A stretch of DNA of 64,000 nt from the NCBI GenBank assembly GCA_041662445.1, contig JBAZSL010000001.1:62001-126000 (forward strand), written 5' to 3'. The DNA is from UASB124 sp041662445. GTDB taxonomy: Bacteria > Babelota > Babeliae > Babelales > RVW-14. A program made the translations under genes and the position numbers. The notes beneath the pieces were generated by a model. That model searched no databases. It was not told the DNA's origin and saw only the letters and a list, made by a program, of their open reading frames with translations. This document shows, in pieces, positions 8,836 through 17,905 of this stretch (position 1 is the first letter of the stretch; every line of letters begins with the position of its first letter).

Positions 8836-9042
8836 ATGCAAGCGCATATTTGTACTGTTTGTGGTTTTGTATATGACCTTCAAAGTGCAGATCGCGATGT
8901 CGAAGGCAATCTCATTCAATTTGATACTCTTGACCCTGATTGGCAATGTCCTGTGTGTGGTGTGCGGCTTGATCTTTTTAAGCCCATCGAATCAGAAAAT
9001 CTCCCCGATGTACCCGTAACTGAAGACAAGAAGAGGATCTAA
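8836..9042 (+). CDS. Rubredoxin-like protein
   Basis: 68 residues from the ATG at 8836, preceded by GAGAGGGTGGAG; a longer reading from 8764 overlaps the gene before. Two CxxCG knuckles (ICTVCGFVYD and CPVCGVRLDLF) hold one Fe or Zn. The order and the spacing match rubredoxin: the Tyr after the first pair, DPDWQCPVCG, and LFKPIE at the end. The usual role is one-electron transfer, often in oxidative stress defence. No partner reductase is seen in the window. A loop of about 35 residues between the knuckles includes RDVEGNLIQFDTL, slightly different from classic rubredoxin. Confidence 0.85.
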   Translation: MQAHICTVCGFVYDLQSADRDVEGNLIQFDTLDPDWQCPVCGVRLDLFKPIESENLPDVPVTEDKKRI

Positions 9043-9046
9043 TTTC

Positions 9047-10003
9047 ATGGAAACCAGCAACGAAAAACCATCAAAAGGCGCAAGTTTTTCAACCATTATC
9101 AAAAACATTTTTTTCGTTCTTCTCATTCTGCAATTCGCACCGATTATTTTTACTGGCGTCAAATCGACACTCGAAGATATGTTTACGCCAAAAGCCCACA
9201 TTGGTTATCTGAATATCAATGGCTTTATTGGCGATTCGACCCACTATATTAAATGTATCGATGAATTCTCTAAAAATCCGGATATTAAAGCGTTGCTGCT
9301 TCGTATCAACTCGCCAGGTGGTTATTCTGGTTCAAGCCAAGTGGTATTCAATGAGCTTAAAAAATTTAAAAAAGATAAACCGATTATCGCTTTCATAGAA
9401 AATACCGGAGCTTCGGGCGCTTATTATATCGCCATGGCAGCTAATAGCATTATTGCCAGTCCTATATCACTCGTTGGTAGCATCGGTGTTTTTATGGAAC
9501 TGCCAAACGTTAAAGAGCTTCTAACTTCATGGAAGATCAATTATCGTTACGTACAATCAGGTGCCTATAAAACTACGGGAAGCATGGTTAAGGATGTCAA
9601 ACCAGAAGAGTTGGCATACCTTCAAGAACTTTCAGATGACCAGTATCGTCAATTTGTAAAAGATGTTGCTGAAAGCCGTAAGCTAGATGCCAAAACTCAT
9701 AAGCTGTGGGCTGATGGCAAAGCATTTACGGGTAACCAGGCGCTCAAACTCAAGCTCGTTGATAAACTCGGATCATTCTCAGATGCGCTTGATGAAGTAA
9801 AACGCATTGGCAATGTCAAAGAAGAAATTAAGCTTATTCAGCCCAAAAAGCCTTCTGGCTTTATGCGATTATTTGGCGGGGATGATGAGATGGGACAAGA
9901 TTCCATGTCATTGTCATTTGCCGAAAAAACGGCATGCTTTTTGAGCAACGTGTGGAATAAGTTTAGTTCACTTCAAGCAAGCCAAATGCCGCAGACTCAT
10001 TAA
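9047..10003 (+). CDS. sppA: Signal peptide peptidase SppA (S49 family)
   Basis: 318 residues, one N-terminal transmembrane segment (about 20-40) and a single S49 domain, so it is the short SppA form. The family's nucleophile Ser sits in NTGASGAYYIAMAA and the general-base Lys in VQSGAYKTTGS. LRINSPGGYSGSSQ and the conserved LVGSIGVFMELPN are present. It degrades leftover signal peptides in the membrane, which fits a genome with many exported proteins. It is 4 bases after the rubredoxin gene. Confidence 0.95.
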   Translation: METSNEKPSKGASFSTIIKNIFFVLLILQFAPIIFTGVKSTLEDMFTPKAHIGYLNINGFIGDSTHYIKCIDEFSKNPDIKALLLRINSPGGYSGSSQVVFNELKKFKKDKPIIAFIENTGASGAYYIAMAANSIIASPISLVGSIGVFMELPNVKELLTSWKINYRYVQSGAYKTTGSMVKDVKPEELAYLQELSDDQYRQFVKDVAESRKLDAKTHKLWADGKAFTGNQALKLKLVDKLGSFSDALDEVKRIGNVKEEIKLIQPKKPSGFMRLFGGDDEMGQDSMSLSFAEKTACFLSNVWNKFSSLQASQMPQTH

Positions 10004-10081
10004 TTAGCCACGCTATTCTTGACAACACCCTGATGTGTGTAGGCACACTGATTGAAGTTTGCCACAAGCATGAGGGCTGTT

Positions 10082-10150
10082 ATGAAACTAAAATTTATTG
10101 GTACACGTGCCTGCCTAAAATCGCGAACCGTGCAACACTTGAGGGTTTAA
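10082..10150 (+). pseudogene. Possible remnant of an MBL-fold hydrolase gene start
   Basis: ATG at 10082 opens a 22-codon frame beginning MKLKFIGTRACLKSRTVQH, then stops. This resembles, from memory, the N-terminus of MBL-fold metallohydrolases (MKLxFLGTRGxIExRTxRH), a family often next to Ku/LigD genes. Everything after the first 20 residues, including any HxHxDH motif, is missing. It could also be a chance match or a short peptide. It lies just before the ligD-like gene. Confidence 0.35.
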
Positions 10151-10211
10151 GATGCGCGTTGGTGTCTGCTCTATCATGGTGATCGGCATAGTAAGTTTAA
10201 GTGGAGTAATT

Positions 10212-11714
10212 ATGGCGACTTCAAACAAGAAACTTGCTTCATATCAGAAAACTCGAGATTTTACGGCGACCACTGAACCCAAGGGTGGCACGCATGTGCG
10301 TCAGGGCAAGCAGCCTATTTTTGTGATTCATAAACACGCAGCCAGCCATTTACATTACGATTTTCGTATCGATGTTGATGGAGTACTCGTCTCCTGGGCG
10401 GTGCCCAAAGGAATTCCGCGCAATCCTGCCGTCAAACGTCTTGCAATTCAGACCGAAGATCATCCTTATGAATATGCATCTTTTGAAGGAGTTATTCCTG
10501 AAGGTAACTACGGCGCTGGGACAGTGATGGTGTGGGACAAGGGTACGTATCGCAATATTAAAGAAAAAGACGGTGCGTTGGTTCCTATGGATCGTTGCGT
10601 CAAACAAGGGCGCATTGAAATAGAGATGCGCGGCAAAAAGCTTAAAGGTGCCTATGCACTTATCCGTACCAAGTTACGTGAAGGACAAAAAAAGCAACAC
10701 TGGCTGTTGATCAAAATGAATGATGCCTATGCACGGCATGATGATGCTGGGTTTGCGCAGGATGATATCTCTGCCACAACTGGTCGTACGATGGCTCAAA
10801 TTGCACATAAAAATTCTGCTGTTGAAGATGATCCAGCGTATAAAGTTGGCCGTCGCACGTTGCAGGTATCAAATCTTGATAAAGTACTTTTCCCACATGA
10901 TGGCATTACTAAGGGTGAGTTGATTGACTACTACAAAGATATTGCGCCCTATATGCTTCCGTATATGAAAAATAGAGCTGTTACGATGCATCGCTTTCCT
11001 GATGGCATACGGCATGAAGGATTTTATCAAAAAGATATTGGTGATTATTTTCCTGATTGGATTAAGCGTGCAGTAATTCCTAAGGAGGGTGGCAAGAATA
11101 CCTACGTTGTTTGCAATGATGCAGCGACGTTGGTGTATTTGGCCAACCAGGCGTGCATTACGCCGCATATTTGGCTCAGTCGCATCGATAAACTCGATTA
11201 TCCGGATCGCATGATTTTTGATCTTGATCCAGGAAAAAATAATGATTTTGCGGTAGTGCGCGAAGCAGCGTTATCACTGCGATCGTTGCTTGAAGAATGT
11301 GGCCTGCAATCTTTTGTCATGACCACGGGGGCACATGGGGTACACATTGTGGTGCCGATTGATCGAAAAACTCCTTTTGACGATGTACGGGCTTGTGCAC
11401 GAAGCATAGCTGAAAAGCTTGTTGTGCAGGATCCCAAAAAATTTACGCTCGAAGCGCGCGTGGCAAAACGGCATGGACGTTTATACGTTGATGTGACACG
11501 TAATGCTTATGCGCAGACCGGAGTTTGCCCCTATGCTGTGCGTGCGCATCAAGGAGCATCGGTTGCGACGCCGTTATCGTGGGATGAGCTTGAGCGCGGA
11601 ACAATCGTTGCGGATACCTACACGATCAAAAATATTTTTGCGCGACTCAAACGCGTGGGAGATCCGTGGGAAAAGATGCGGAGTTGCAAGCAGTCACTGA
11701 AAAAATTGTGTTGA
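10212..11714 (+). CDS. LigD-like protein: 3'-phosphoesterase plus polymerase, no ligase domain
   Basis: 500 residues from the ATG at 10212 (GGAG upstream); an earlier in-frame ATG at 10152 is less likely. Residues about 12-175 are the LigD 3'-phosphoesterase domain (FVIHKHAASHLHYDFRID, DHPYEYASFEGVIPEGNYGAG). Residues about 210-495 are the LigD primase-polymerase domain (MHRFPDG, FYQKDIGDYFPDWI, the catalytic D-L-D in MIFDLDPG, MTTGAHGVHIVVP and terminal VGDPWEKM). The central ATP-dependent ligase domain found between or after these in most LigD proteins is absent. A DNA end-processing role in non-homologous end joining is expected, but with another ligase sealing; no Ku gene is in the window. 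Confidence 0.92.
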   Translation: MATSNKKLASYQKTRDFTATTEPKGGTHVRQGKQPIFVIHKHAASHLHYDFRIDVDGVLVSWAVPKGIPRNPAVKRLAIQTEDHPYEYASFEGVIPEGNYGAGTVMVWDKGTYRNIKEKDGALVPMDRCVKQGRIEIEMRGKKLKGAYALIRTKLREGQKKQHWLLIKMNDAYARHDDAGFAQDDISATTGRTMAQIAHKNSAVEDDPAYKVGRRTLQVSNLDKVLFPHDGITKGELIDYYKDIAPYMLPYMKNRAVTMHRFPDGIRHEGFYQKDIGDYFPDWIKRAVIPKEGGKNTYVVCNDAATLVYLANQACITPHIWLSRIDKLDYPDRMIFDLDPGKNNDFAVVREAALSLRSLLEECGLQSFVMTTGAHGVHIVVPIDRKTPFDDVRACARSIAEKLVVQDPKKFTLEARVAKRHGRLYVDVTRNAYAQTGVCPYAVRAHQGASVATPLSWDELERGTIVADTYTIKNIFARLKRVGDPWEKMRSCKQSLKKLC

Positions 11715-11717
11715 GAT

Positions 11718-12569
11718 TTAGTGCTTGCCCATTGATTTGTATTTTTCTGTTGTTGGGTAGAAGTCCGGGTGCTCTTTTCGCCATTTTGTTTCAGCTTCAA
11801 TAAGCAACGAAATTATTTCGTCATTCTCTTTTTGCGTGGCGATATCGCGCGCTGTTTGGCCATCTATTTCAGCGAATGGGTTTGCTCCGGCATCAAGAAG
11901 TAACGCTACAATAGTTTTCTCACTCCGCCTGACGGCGTCTATTAATGGGGTAAACATTAGCATGTCGCCCCACATGGGCGCAACATTGGCATCCGCTCCA
12001 GCATCAATAAGAAGTTTGGCGGCTTCGCGTTTAGAGTCCACATAGGCATCATAATGAAAGTTATAGTCATCATTGTCTAGGTCATTCCAAGGTACTTCAA
12101 GAGCGTAAAGTAAGGCTGTTCGGTTTTTGTTATCCTTCAAATTTGGGTCGGCTGGTTGTTGTGCAACGTCGCAGGCAAGTTCGCACACTTCAAGAGGAGC
12201 ATCAACCCATTGCTCTGCAACTGTGTCGTACCATACAACACTAGGATTAAGAAGAAGCCTCATGATTTCAAACATGCTGGAGCCTGCAGCAACCATCAAA
12301 GTGGTTCTTCCATATTTGTCTTGTGCGTCGATGTTTGCTCCATCGAGAAGAAGACGCTTGATGAGATTAAGATCGCAGAAATTAAGATAACCTCTTTCTA
12401 TTACTTCAATAAGCTCAAGGTCTGCTTTATGGCGAGCCTGCAGTTGAGTATCATTCTCTTGCGCAGCAGCTTCTTGTTCCATTCCCTGCAATTGATAATT
12501 GACGAGAAAGAGACTGCTCCACAAGGCACAACGTAAAAAATAAAAGCTGATTTTTTTTAATGCGTTCAT
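11718..12569 (-). CDS. Exported ankyrin-repeat protein
   Basis: 283 residues with an N-terminal signal (ISFYFLRCALWSSLFLVNYQLQGM). At least five ankyrin units follow: IKRLLLDGANIDAQD, YGRTTLMVAAGSSMFEIMRLLL, NRTALLYALEV, EAAKLLIDAGADANV and TIVALLLDAGANPFAEIDGQTARDIA. One repeat is interrupted by an insertion holding WVDAPLEVCE, a motif shared in altered form with the ankyrin genes at 28139 and 30136. The ATG shares one base with the stop of the double ddl gene (TAATG), so it is probably translationally coupled to it. Function unknown; protein-protein binding is expected. Confidence 0.85.
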   Translation of the reverse strand: MNALKKISFYFLRCALWSSLFLVNYQLQGMEQEAAAQENDTQLQARHKADLELIEVIERGYLNFCDLNLIKRLLLDGANIDAQDKYGRTTLMVAAGSSMFEIMRLLLNPSVVWYDTVAEQWVDAPLEVCELACDVAQQPADPNLKDNKNRTALLYALEVPWNDLDNDDYNFHYDAYVDSKREAAKLLIDAGADANVAPMWGDMLMFTPLIDAVRRSEKTIVALLLDAGANPFAEIDGQTARDIATQKENDEIISLLIEAETKWRKEHPDFYPTTEKYKSMGKH

Positions 12570-14872
12570 TAAAACAACTCCATCGTTAAATTCTTGGGCG
12601 TCGATTTTTGATTGTCCGCAGCTTCATCTGTCGATTTGGTGCATGCATGTATATCTACGTGTTGTTGGCGATAGTGTTCAAATCCAAGATCGACAATTTT
12701 ATCAATGAATTCCATAGGTCGTATGCCCACTTCTGCTGCTTGGTGAAAAATGCAGGTTGCGGGGGTGAGTCCTGGAAGCGTGTTGAATTCTAATATCACA
12801 ACGCGCTCGATTCCTGTTGGACTGTGCTGAGCATCTTGATAAAAGCAATCGATGCGGCTGTAACCAACACACCCAATGGTAACATACGCATTGCGCACTG
12901 TTTTTTGTACAAGTTCAAGTACCGCAGCAGGTAATGGTGCTGGTGTTTGGTTTTCTCCTGCGCCTGGCAAAAATTTCTCTTCGATGGATAAAATTCCACC
13001 TTGAGCAACGGCCATACTGGGTGGCAATGCTGTTGGATTTTCATTGCCGATGACGCCACACGTAAGTTCGACACCATTAATGAGTTCTTCAAGAAGAGCG
13101 GTCGTTTTGTTGCTCGTAAAAAAGGCATCCAAGGCCGAGCTCAATTCTTGCAGCGTAGTTACTTTGCTGACCATTACACTGCAGCCATCATCATGCGGTT
13201 TGACAATGAGCGGGAGCATGAGTGTCTGTGCTTGTAATGCTTTTTCAAGATGTGTATGACGAAGGGGCGCGTCAAGCTCGAGCCATTCAGCTTTTGTAAT
13301 AAGCAGGCTTGCCGGTACGGCAAAACCTTTGGAGCGTAAAAAATTATTGGTCTTAAATTTGTCCATGCACAATGCGCTTGCAAGAACGCCGGGGCCGTTG
13401 TACGGCATATCAAGCATTTCCAGTGCACCTTGTACCGCCCCATTTTCGCCTTTGCCGCCATGAAGCCCAATAAACACAAAGTCGCATACTGATGGTAAAT
13501 TCGACCATTGTACTTGTATGTCCGGTGTTACCAATTCTGCAATGGCACGTGTTGCATTTTTGATGAGCAGTTTTTGAGGTAGATGGAAGAGCTCCATGTT
13601 GTCATTAACAAAAAGAGGTAGGACTTCATATTTATGGGGAGAGAGCTTATAACAGATGTTTCTTCCCGACTCCAATGAGATTTCACGCTCATTAGAATCT
13701 CCACCCAGAAGAACGGCGACACGAATTTTTTTAATCGAGGTAGAAGCGTCCATGTTCGACCTTTTGTGTTGCGCAACGGTATACATGCCATAGGCATGCA
13801 ATTCGTTTTCAATAAGGAAATTGATCAAGTCAGTATGGCTCATGCCGACTTCTGCTGCCTGATGAAACAGGAATGTTGAGGGAGACATACCGGTAAGTGT
13901 ATTGGGATCAATAATGACAACGCGTCCATCGGGTGTTAAAAAACCATCGATGCGTGAAATTGTTGAAAAGTGCAAAAGGCGTGTTACCTCAAGGCAGGTT
14001 TGTGCGATGCGTTGCTGATCGCTATCTGAGCAACGCGCAGGGGTAATCTTGAGCGCCTTGCCGGGCATATATTTTTGTTCGTAATCAAAAATATGGGTAG
14101 ATGTATCGGTAACGACTTCGGTGATTGGGAATGTAAACCATTCGCGTTGTATGGTGCCATCATGATTGTTGATGCGTTCCAGTGAGACGCAGACAAATTC
14201 CATGCCGCCAAGTTTTTCTTCAACAATAACATCTTGGCTCCGGCGCTGATCAACCGTGCTTGCTGCCCGAATAGCCGGAACGAGTTCTTCTGCGGTGAAA
14301 ATAACTGCTATTCCAAGGCTTGAGCCTTCGTGCGATGGCTTGATAACGACGGGCAAGGTGACATGCGCCTGAATCAGCTGTTCTAGAATTTGTGCCTGTG
14401 TAAGCGCGCTTATCTCATGCGCAGTAAGGGTGATGCCGCGTGGAACATCAATGCCACGTGCTGCGAGTACCGATTTTTGCATTGCCTTGTCCATGCCCAA
14501 CGCGCTGCCAAGGACTTTGCTGCCCAGATAGGGTATTTTGAGTACTTCAAGCATTCCTTGAATCGTGCCATCTTCTCCGTAGCGACCGTGGACGGCAAGA
14601 TAGACAAAATCGACAATATTTCTGAGATCATCCCACGTAACTAAGCGAGCCTCTTTATCCAGACGATGAAAAAAATCGGCAATTTTGCCACGATGGAGAA
14701 AGTGTGGTGGCAGGATATAAAGTTTCCCGTGCTCTGTTTGAAAGATGGGAATAATGATGTAGCGTTGCGTATCAAGGTGATCACAGATAGTTCGGCCAGA
14801 GTTGAGAGAGACTTCGCGTTCTATCGAACGCCCGCCCATAAAAACGCCAATACGAAGTTTAGTGTCTATCAC
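12569..14872 (-). CDS. ddl: Fused tandem D-alanine--D-alanine ligase (Ddl-Ddl)
   Basis: 767 residues holding two complete ATP-grasp Ddl units, about residues 1-365 and 372-745. Each has its own start motif (GGRSIEREVSLNSGR; GGDSNEREISLESGR), the GxHGxxGExGxxQG motif (HGRYGEDGTIQG; HGGKGENGAVQG) and the C-terminal metal site. The second copy has the standard E-x-N (LEFNTLPGLT), the first has D-x-N (IDPNTLTGMS). At the place matching E. coli DdlB Tyr216 the first copy has Tyr (QKY, Tyr268) and the second Phe (EKF, Phe634). Tyr is typical of D-Ala-D-Ala ligases and Phe of some D-Ala-D-Lac ligases (Leuconostoc). So the halves may differ in activity. It makes the terminal dipeptide for peptidoglycan. 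The ankyrin gene downstream is coupled. Confidence 0.93.
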   Translation of the reverse strand: MIDTKLRIGVFMGGRSIEREVSLNSGRTICDHLDTQRYIIIPIFQTEHGKLYILPPHFLHRGKIADFFHRLDKEARLVTWDDLRNIVDFVYLAVHGRYGEDGTIQGMLEVLKIPYLGSKVLGSALGMDKAMQKSVLAARGIDVPRGITLTAHEISALTQAQILEQLIQAHVTLPVVIKPSHEGSSLGIAVIFTAEELVPAIRAASTVDQRRSQDVIVEEKLGGMEFVCVSLERINNHDGTIQREWFTFPITEVVTDTSTHIFDYEQKYMPGKALKITPARCSDSDQQRIAQTCLEVTRLLHFSTISRIDGFLTPDGRVVIIDPNTLTGMSPSTFLFHQAAEVGMSHTDLINFLIENELHAYGMYTVAQHKRSNMDASTSIKKIRVAVLLGGDSNEREISLESGRNICYKLSPHKYEVLPLFVNDNMELFHLPQKLLIKNATRAIAELVTPDIQVQWSNLPSVCDFVFIGLHGGKGENGAVQGALEMLDMPYNGPGVLASALCMDKFKTNNFLRSKGFAVPASLLITKAEWLELDAPLRHTHLEKALQAQTLMLPLIVKPHDDGCSVMVSKVTTLQELSSALDAFFTSNKTTALLEELINGVELTCGVIGNENPTALPPSMAVAQGGILSIEEKFLPGAGENQTPAPLPAAVLELVQKTVRNAYVTIGCVGYSRIDCFYQDAQHSPTGIERVVILEFNTLPGLTPATCIFHQAAEVGIRPMEFIDKIVDLGFEHYRQQHVDIHACTKSTDEAADNQKSTPKNLTMELF

Positions 14873-14884
14873 GAGTAGTGTCCT

Positions 14885-15631
14885 TTACGAACGAATATGT
14901 GCATACAATTTTTCTAGAGCAGCAAGAGGATCTTGAGTATCAAAAATAGCAGATGCAACGGCAATCTGATCAACTTCATGTTGTATAAGGGTGTTGATAT
15001 TATTTTCGTTAATTCCCCCGTCCATACAAATCGCGAGTGGTCTTTGGTGTTGTTGTCGAAATGCCACAAGAGGCTTAATTTTTTTAAGTATTTCTGTAAT
15101 AAATTTTTGCCCGGAAAAGCCAGGTTCAACTGACATAAGAAGTACCGTATCTACAAAGGGAAGCGTGTTTAAAATTGTTTCGACCGCGGTGTGGGGATTA
15201 ATGACTATTCCTGCTTTGAATCCCTTGTAGTGGATTGCTTGAATAAATTCGTGTTGTTGGTTCTCATGCGGTAGCGTTTCCTGATGGAAAAATAGAGTGT
15301 CTTGTGGCATGTTTCCAGGTTTGTAACTTAATGCAGGGGCTTGAAGATGCAAGGGTATTGTCTTGTCTTGCTGTAAAAAACCGGCACCTTTGGGATTTGT
15401 TTCAAGGCGGTCTAGCCAATGTGTTGGTTCATCAACCATAAGATGTATCTGAAGCGGAAGCATTGTTGCTTTTCTGATTGCGTTAACGAATTGAGCGCCC
15501 CACGTAAGATTGGGGACAAAGTGGTCGTCCATGATGTCAATATGATAGCCGTGGCAAACGGTATCTAGTTCTGAAATAGTTTGTCGGAGGTTAAGAAGAT
15601 CTGAAGAAATAAGTGATGGATAAATTTCCAT
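14885..15631 (-). CDS. rpe: Ribulose-phosphate 3-epimerase family protein
   Basis: 248 residues, a TIM barrel with the family landmarks YPSLISSDLLNL, the metal-site HIDIMDDHFVPN, QIHLMVDEP, LLMSVEPGFSGQKF and CMDGGINENN. It interconverts ribulose-5-phosphate and xylulose-5-phosphate in the pentose phosphate pathway. About 30 extra residues follow HLMVDEPTHWLDR (LETNPKGAGFLQQDK onward), so the active-site region around strand 3 is longer than usual, and DxMDGHF reads DIMDDHF (Gly to Asp). These changes leave some doubt on exact substrate. It is 12 bases upstream of ddl in transcription order. Confidence 0.85.
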   Translation of the reverse strand: MEIYPSLISSDLLNLRQTISELDTVCHGYHIDIMDDHFVPNLTWGAQFVNAIRKATMLPLQIHLMVDEPTHWLDRLETNPKGAGFLQQDKTIPLHLQAPALSYKPGNMPQDTLFFHQETLPHENQQHEFIQAIHYKGFKAGIVINPHTAVETILNTLPFVDTVLLMSVEPGFSGQKFITEILKKIKPLVAFRQQHQRPLAICMDGGINENNINTLIQHEVDQIAVASAIFDTQDPLAALEKLYAHIRS

Positions 15632-15660
15632 ATCAGTTCCCCCGCGAACGTGTAAGGGTG

Positions 15661-16563
15661 CTATTGAGTAACAACGACACCCATTTTTACCGCAGTTTCA
15701 AAGCCCTGTAAAGAATGCTCCGTAAAATGCTCGATTGGCTGAATCGTGTTGGATTTAAAGAGGAGAACCACCGTTGACCCGCCGAACGCAAAATAACCGC
15801 ATTCGTCACCTTTGCGATACAGCTGTCCTGCCTGATGGGTATGCACTATAGACCCCACCATGAGCGCCCCTACGCAGAGCATCGCAACTGATCCCCACTG
15901 TTGAGTTTCTATCATGACCAGGTGGCGTTCGTTGTGAAAAAATGGAGCTGCCCCAGCCAAAATTGCCATTGGGTTAACCGATGCGAATGCTCCATGAATA
16001 ACTTTGGTTTGGCCAGGAATACCATCTACCGGAAAATGAATACGATGATAATCGTAAGGAGCAAGGCGGAAAACCATCATGGTGCCACCGATAAACTGTG
16101 ATGCCAATTGGGGGCTGTCGAGGAATTTCTCTAAATTAAACTGTTGCTGCTTAATATAAAAGATGCTGTCGGATGCTATGTTTTGAATAGTATAAAGCTT
16201 GCCATCGACGGGGGATATAACGCGATTGGGACTGCTATCAATGGTGCGGGCCCACGGCTTGAGTTTGCGGATGAAAAAATCATTAAATGAGGTATAGCCG
16301 CCCGCAGGGACTACGTAGTTACCCATGATGAGATGATATTTTTTAATAAATGGTTGAATGTGCCTTCTGCTGAGTCGGCTCTTCAGGTAATAAGCAACAA
16401 TTTTTGCTGCCCAGCGCGTACAAAAAAGTTTTTGTAGGATATGCCCTGTGCGGCTGTGATACAAGAAATAGAGCGACTTCCAGGAGTGGTTTGTTTCCTG
16501 TACAAGATGCGATCCATCATAGTACATGATAGGTTGTGACGGTGTTGGAATATGATGCGACAT
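15661..16563 (-). CDS. psd: Phosphatidylserine decarboxylase
   Basis: 300 residues from the ATG at 16563 (AAGGATG upstream; the frame extends to 16614). The proenzyme shows SPVDGKLYTI, the central YDYHRIHFPVDG with the catalytic His, and the self-cleavage site FGGSTVVLLF, where the Ser of the GST motif becomes the pyruvoyl group. It makes phosphatidylethanolamine from phosphatidylserine at the inner membrane. No phosphatidylserine synthase gene is in the window. It is downstream of a small exported protein gene. Confidence 0.94.
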   Translation of the reverse strand: MSHHIPTPSQPIMYYDGSHLVQETNHSWKSLYFLYHSRTGHILQKLFCTRWAAKIVAYYLKSRLSRRHIQPFIKKYHLIMGNYVVPAGGYTSFNDFFIRKLKPWARTIDSSPNRVISPVDGKLYTIQNIASDSIFYIKQQQFNLEKFLDSPQLASQFIGGTMMVFRLAPYDYHRIHFPVDGIPGQTKVIHGAFASVNPMAILAGAAPFFHNERHLVMIETQQWGSVAMLCVGALMVGSIVHTHQAGQLYRKGDECGYFAFGGSTVVLLFKSNTIQPIEHFTEHSLQGFETAVKMGVVVTQ

Positions 16564-16632
16564 ACAAACATCCTTGACTGATACCACGATTTTCAGGGGC
16601 AAAAAGTTTACCACTAATGTGGGCCAAAGTAA

Positions 16633-17205
16633 CTATTCTTGTAGAGATGGGTCAAGGCGGTAGATGAGATGCTTTTTAATGCATTCGGTAATATGTGGGA
16701 TATTTTTTACAAGATAAGAAGCAAGAAAGTCGAAAAGTTCATCAAAAAATTTGCTTTTTCTGATAGGTGATGCGATGAGTGTGCGCGTAAATGCTTCGCG
16801 TTCTTGTGGTTGGAGTACCATAAGTTGCGTAAGAAGTGGCGATGTTTTTGCGATGTCGGCCCGTTGTTCTTGATCAATTTCTTCAAAAAGTACCGTACTC
16901 AAGGTGGCCAAGGTGGCTGAGGCATGATCAAGTTCTGGAGCCTTTGTTGTATGAGGTTCGGTTAATTGTGCAACGGTGACAAGTACTGTACCGATAACAT
17001 TCAGAACGCCTTGTTGCTTTATTTGCGGGTCGTTGGCGGTCAAAATATCACTAACCTGGCTGCATGATTGGGCAAGCCCCTGAAGTATGATGGCAAGTGA
17101 GGCATTTTTTTTACGAGTCAATTGTTCGACGTCGTTATTTGTTGCTATAGCTGGAGCAACGATTAAACAAAAAATGGCAATTGTTGCATATGGTAGCTTG
17201 CGCAT
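16633..17205 (-). CDS. Exported helical protein of unknown function
   Basis: 190 residues, good GGAG-type site just upstream (rc of ACTCCTCTC), clear signal peptide (KLPYATIAIFCLIVAPAIA). The mature part is mainly helical (SLAIILQGLAQSCSQVSDIL, SPLLTQLMVLQPQEREAF) with scattered single cysteines. No known family recognised. It lies between psd and the GerMN gene, all on the minus strand. A 151-base gap to the GerMN gene holds no evident site. Confidence 0.7.
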   Translation of the reverse strand: MRKLPYATIAIFCLIVAPAIATNNDVEQLTRKKNASLAIILQGLAQSCSQVSDILTANDPQIKQQGVLNVIGTVLVTVAQLTEPHTTKAPELDHASATLATLSTVLFEEIDQEQRADIAKTSPLLTQLMVLQPQEREAFTRTLIASPIRKSKFFDELFDFLASYLVKNIPHITECIKKHLIYRLDPSLQE

Positions 17206-17356
17206 ATCAGAACTCCTCTCTCCTCAAAAGGCCTCACCGCGTTATTTTTTTAGAGCAATTTTGAACCATGCGATATATCTTCTCGAATTTTGGTCAATAT
17301 CTGCAAGTAATTTGTTAAGAGGAGCCAGCCTGGCGATGGTTGAAGCTTCATTACAC

Positions 17357-17905
17357 CTACCTCAATCGCTGCTGCGTAGGAATCGGCTGCGAAAATTCAA
17401 TATGATCATCAACCATGGGTTGATCGTGTACCAAAAACATCATCGAGGTAAGTGTCAATCCGGCATGATGAAGTGTTTTGAAAAGGCCTTCGATGATGTA
17501 CCATTTTTTAATGATTGACTGCTCAGGAATAAGAAAACTACGATCAAATGATAAATAGGCTTCACTCCCTGGGGAAGACAGAGCAATTGACTCAATCGCG
17601 CAGTTTTGGGGAATGAGTTGTTCGTCGGACAACGTGGTAAGCCATTGTTTAACAAGTTGCTGCAACGTTTGTGTCGGATTTTGTTCATCACACACAATAG
17701 AAGCTTCTTCGTGGCGCCAGGAGCCCTTTTTCCAATAGAAGATTTTAACAGCTTTTTTACTCGTCAAGTTTTGTTGAATCTGCTGGCTTGCTACTGATGG
17801 TGTGTAGGTAAATTGTACAATGAGCCAGTTTCGCTGGATGAGAAAAAATATAATTCCCGCAAGGCCGCATATACATAACAGGATAATAAAAAATTGTGGT
17901 TTCAC
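17357..17905 (-). CDS. GerMN-domain membrane protein
   Basis: 182 residues, one N-terminal transmembrane segment (FFIILLCICGLAGIIFFLI), then a GerMN-like domain: VKIFYWKKGSWRHEEASIVC, TLQQLVKQWLTTLSDEQLIPQNCAIESIAL, AYLSFDRSFL and LTLTSMMFLVHDQPM. The domain, first described in spore germination proteins, is common in envelope-anchored proteins of non-sporulating bacteria, where it is thought to bind cell-wall ligands. Its start overlaps the stop of the cupin gene by 4 bases (ATGA), which points to translational coupling. Confidence 0.75.
   Translation of the reverse strand: MKPQFFIILLCICGLAGIIFFLIQRNWLIVQFTYTPSVASQQIQQNLTSKKAVKIFYWKKGSWRHEEASIVCDEQNPTQTLQQLVKQWLTTLSDEQLIPQNCAIESIALSSPGSEAYLSFDRSFLIPEQSIIKKWYIIEGLFKTLHHAGLTLTSMMFLVHDQPMVDDHIEFSQPIPTQQRLR

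Noticed and set aside
10004..10081. Promoter TTGACA at about 10018 for ligD
   Set aside because: TTGACA is present (in CTTGACAACA) but no good -10 follows at 16-18 bases, so it was not listed.
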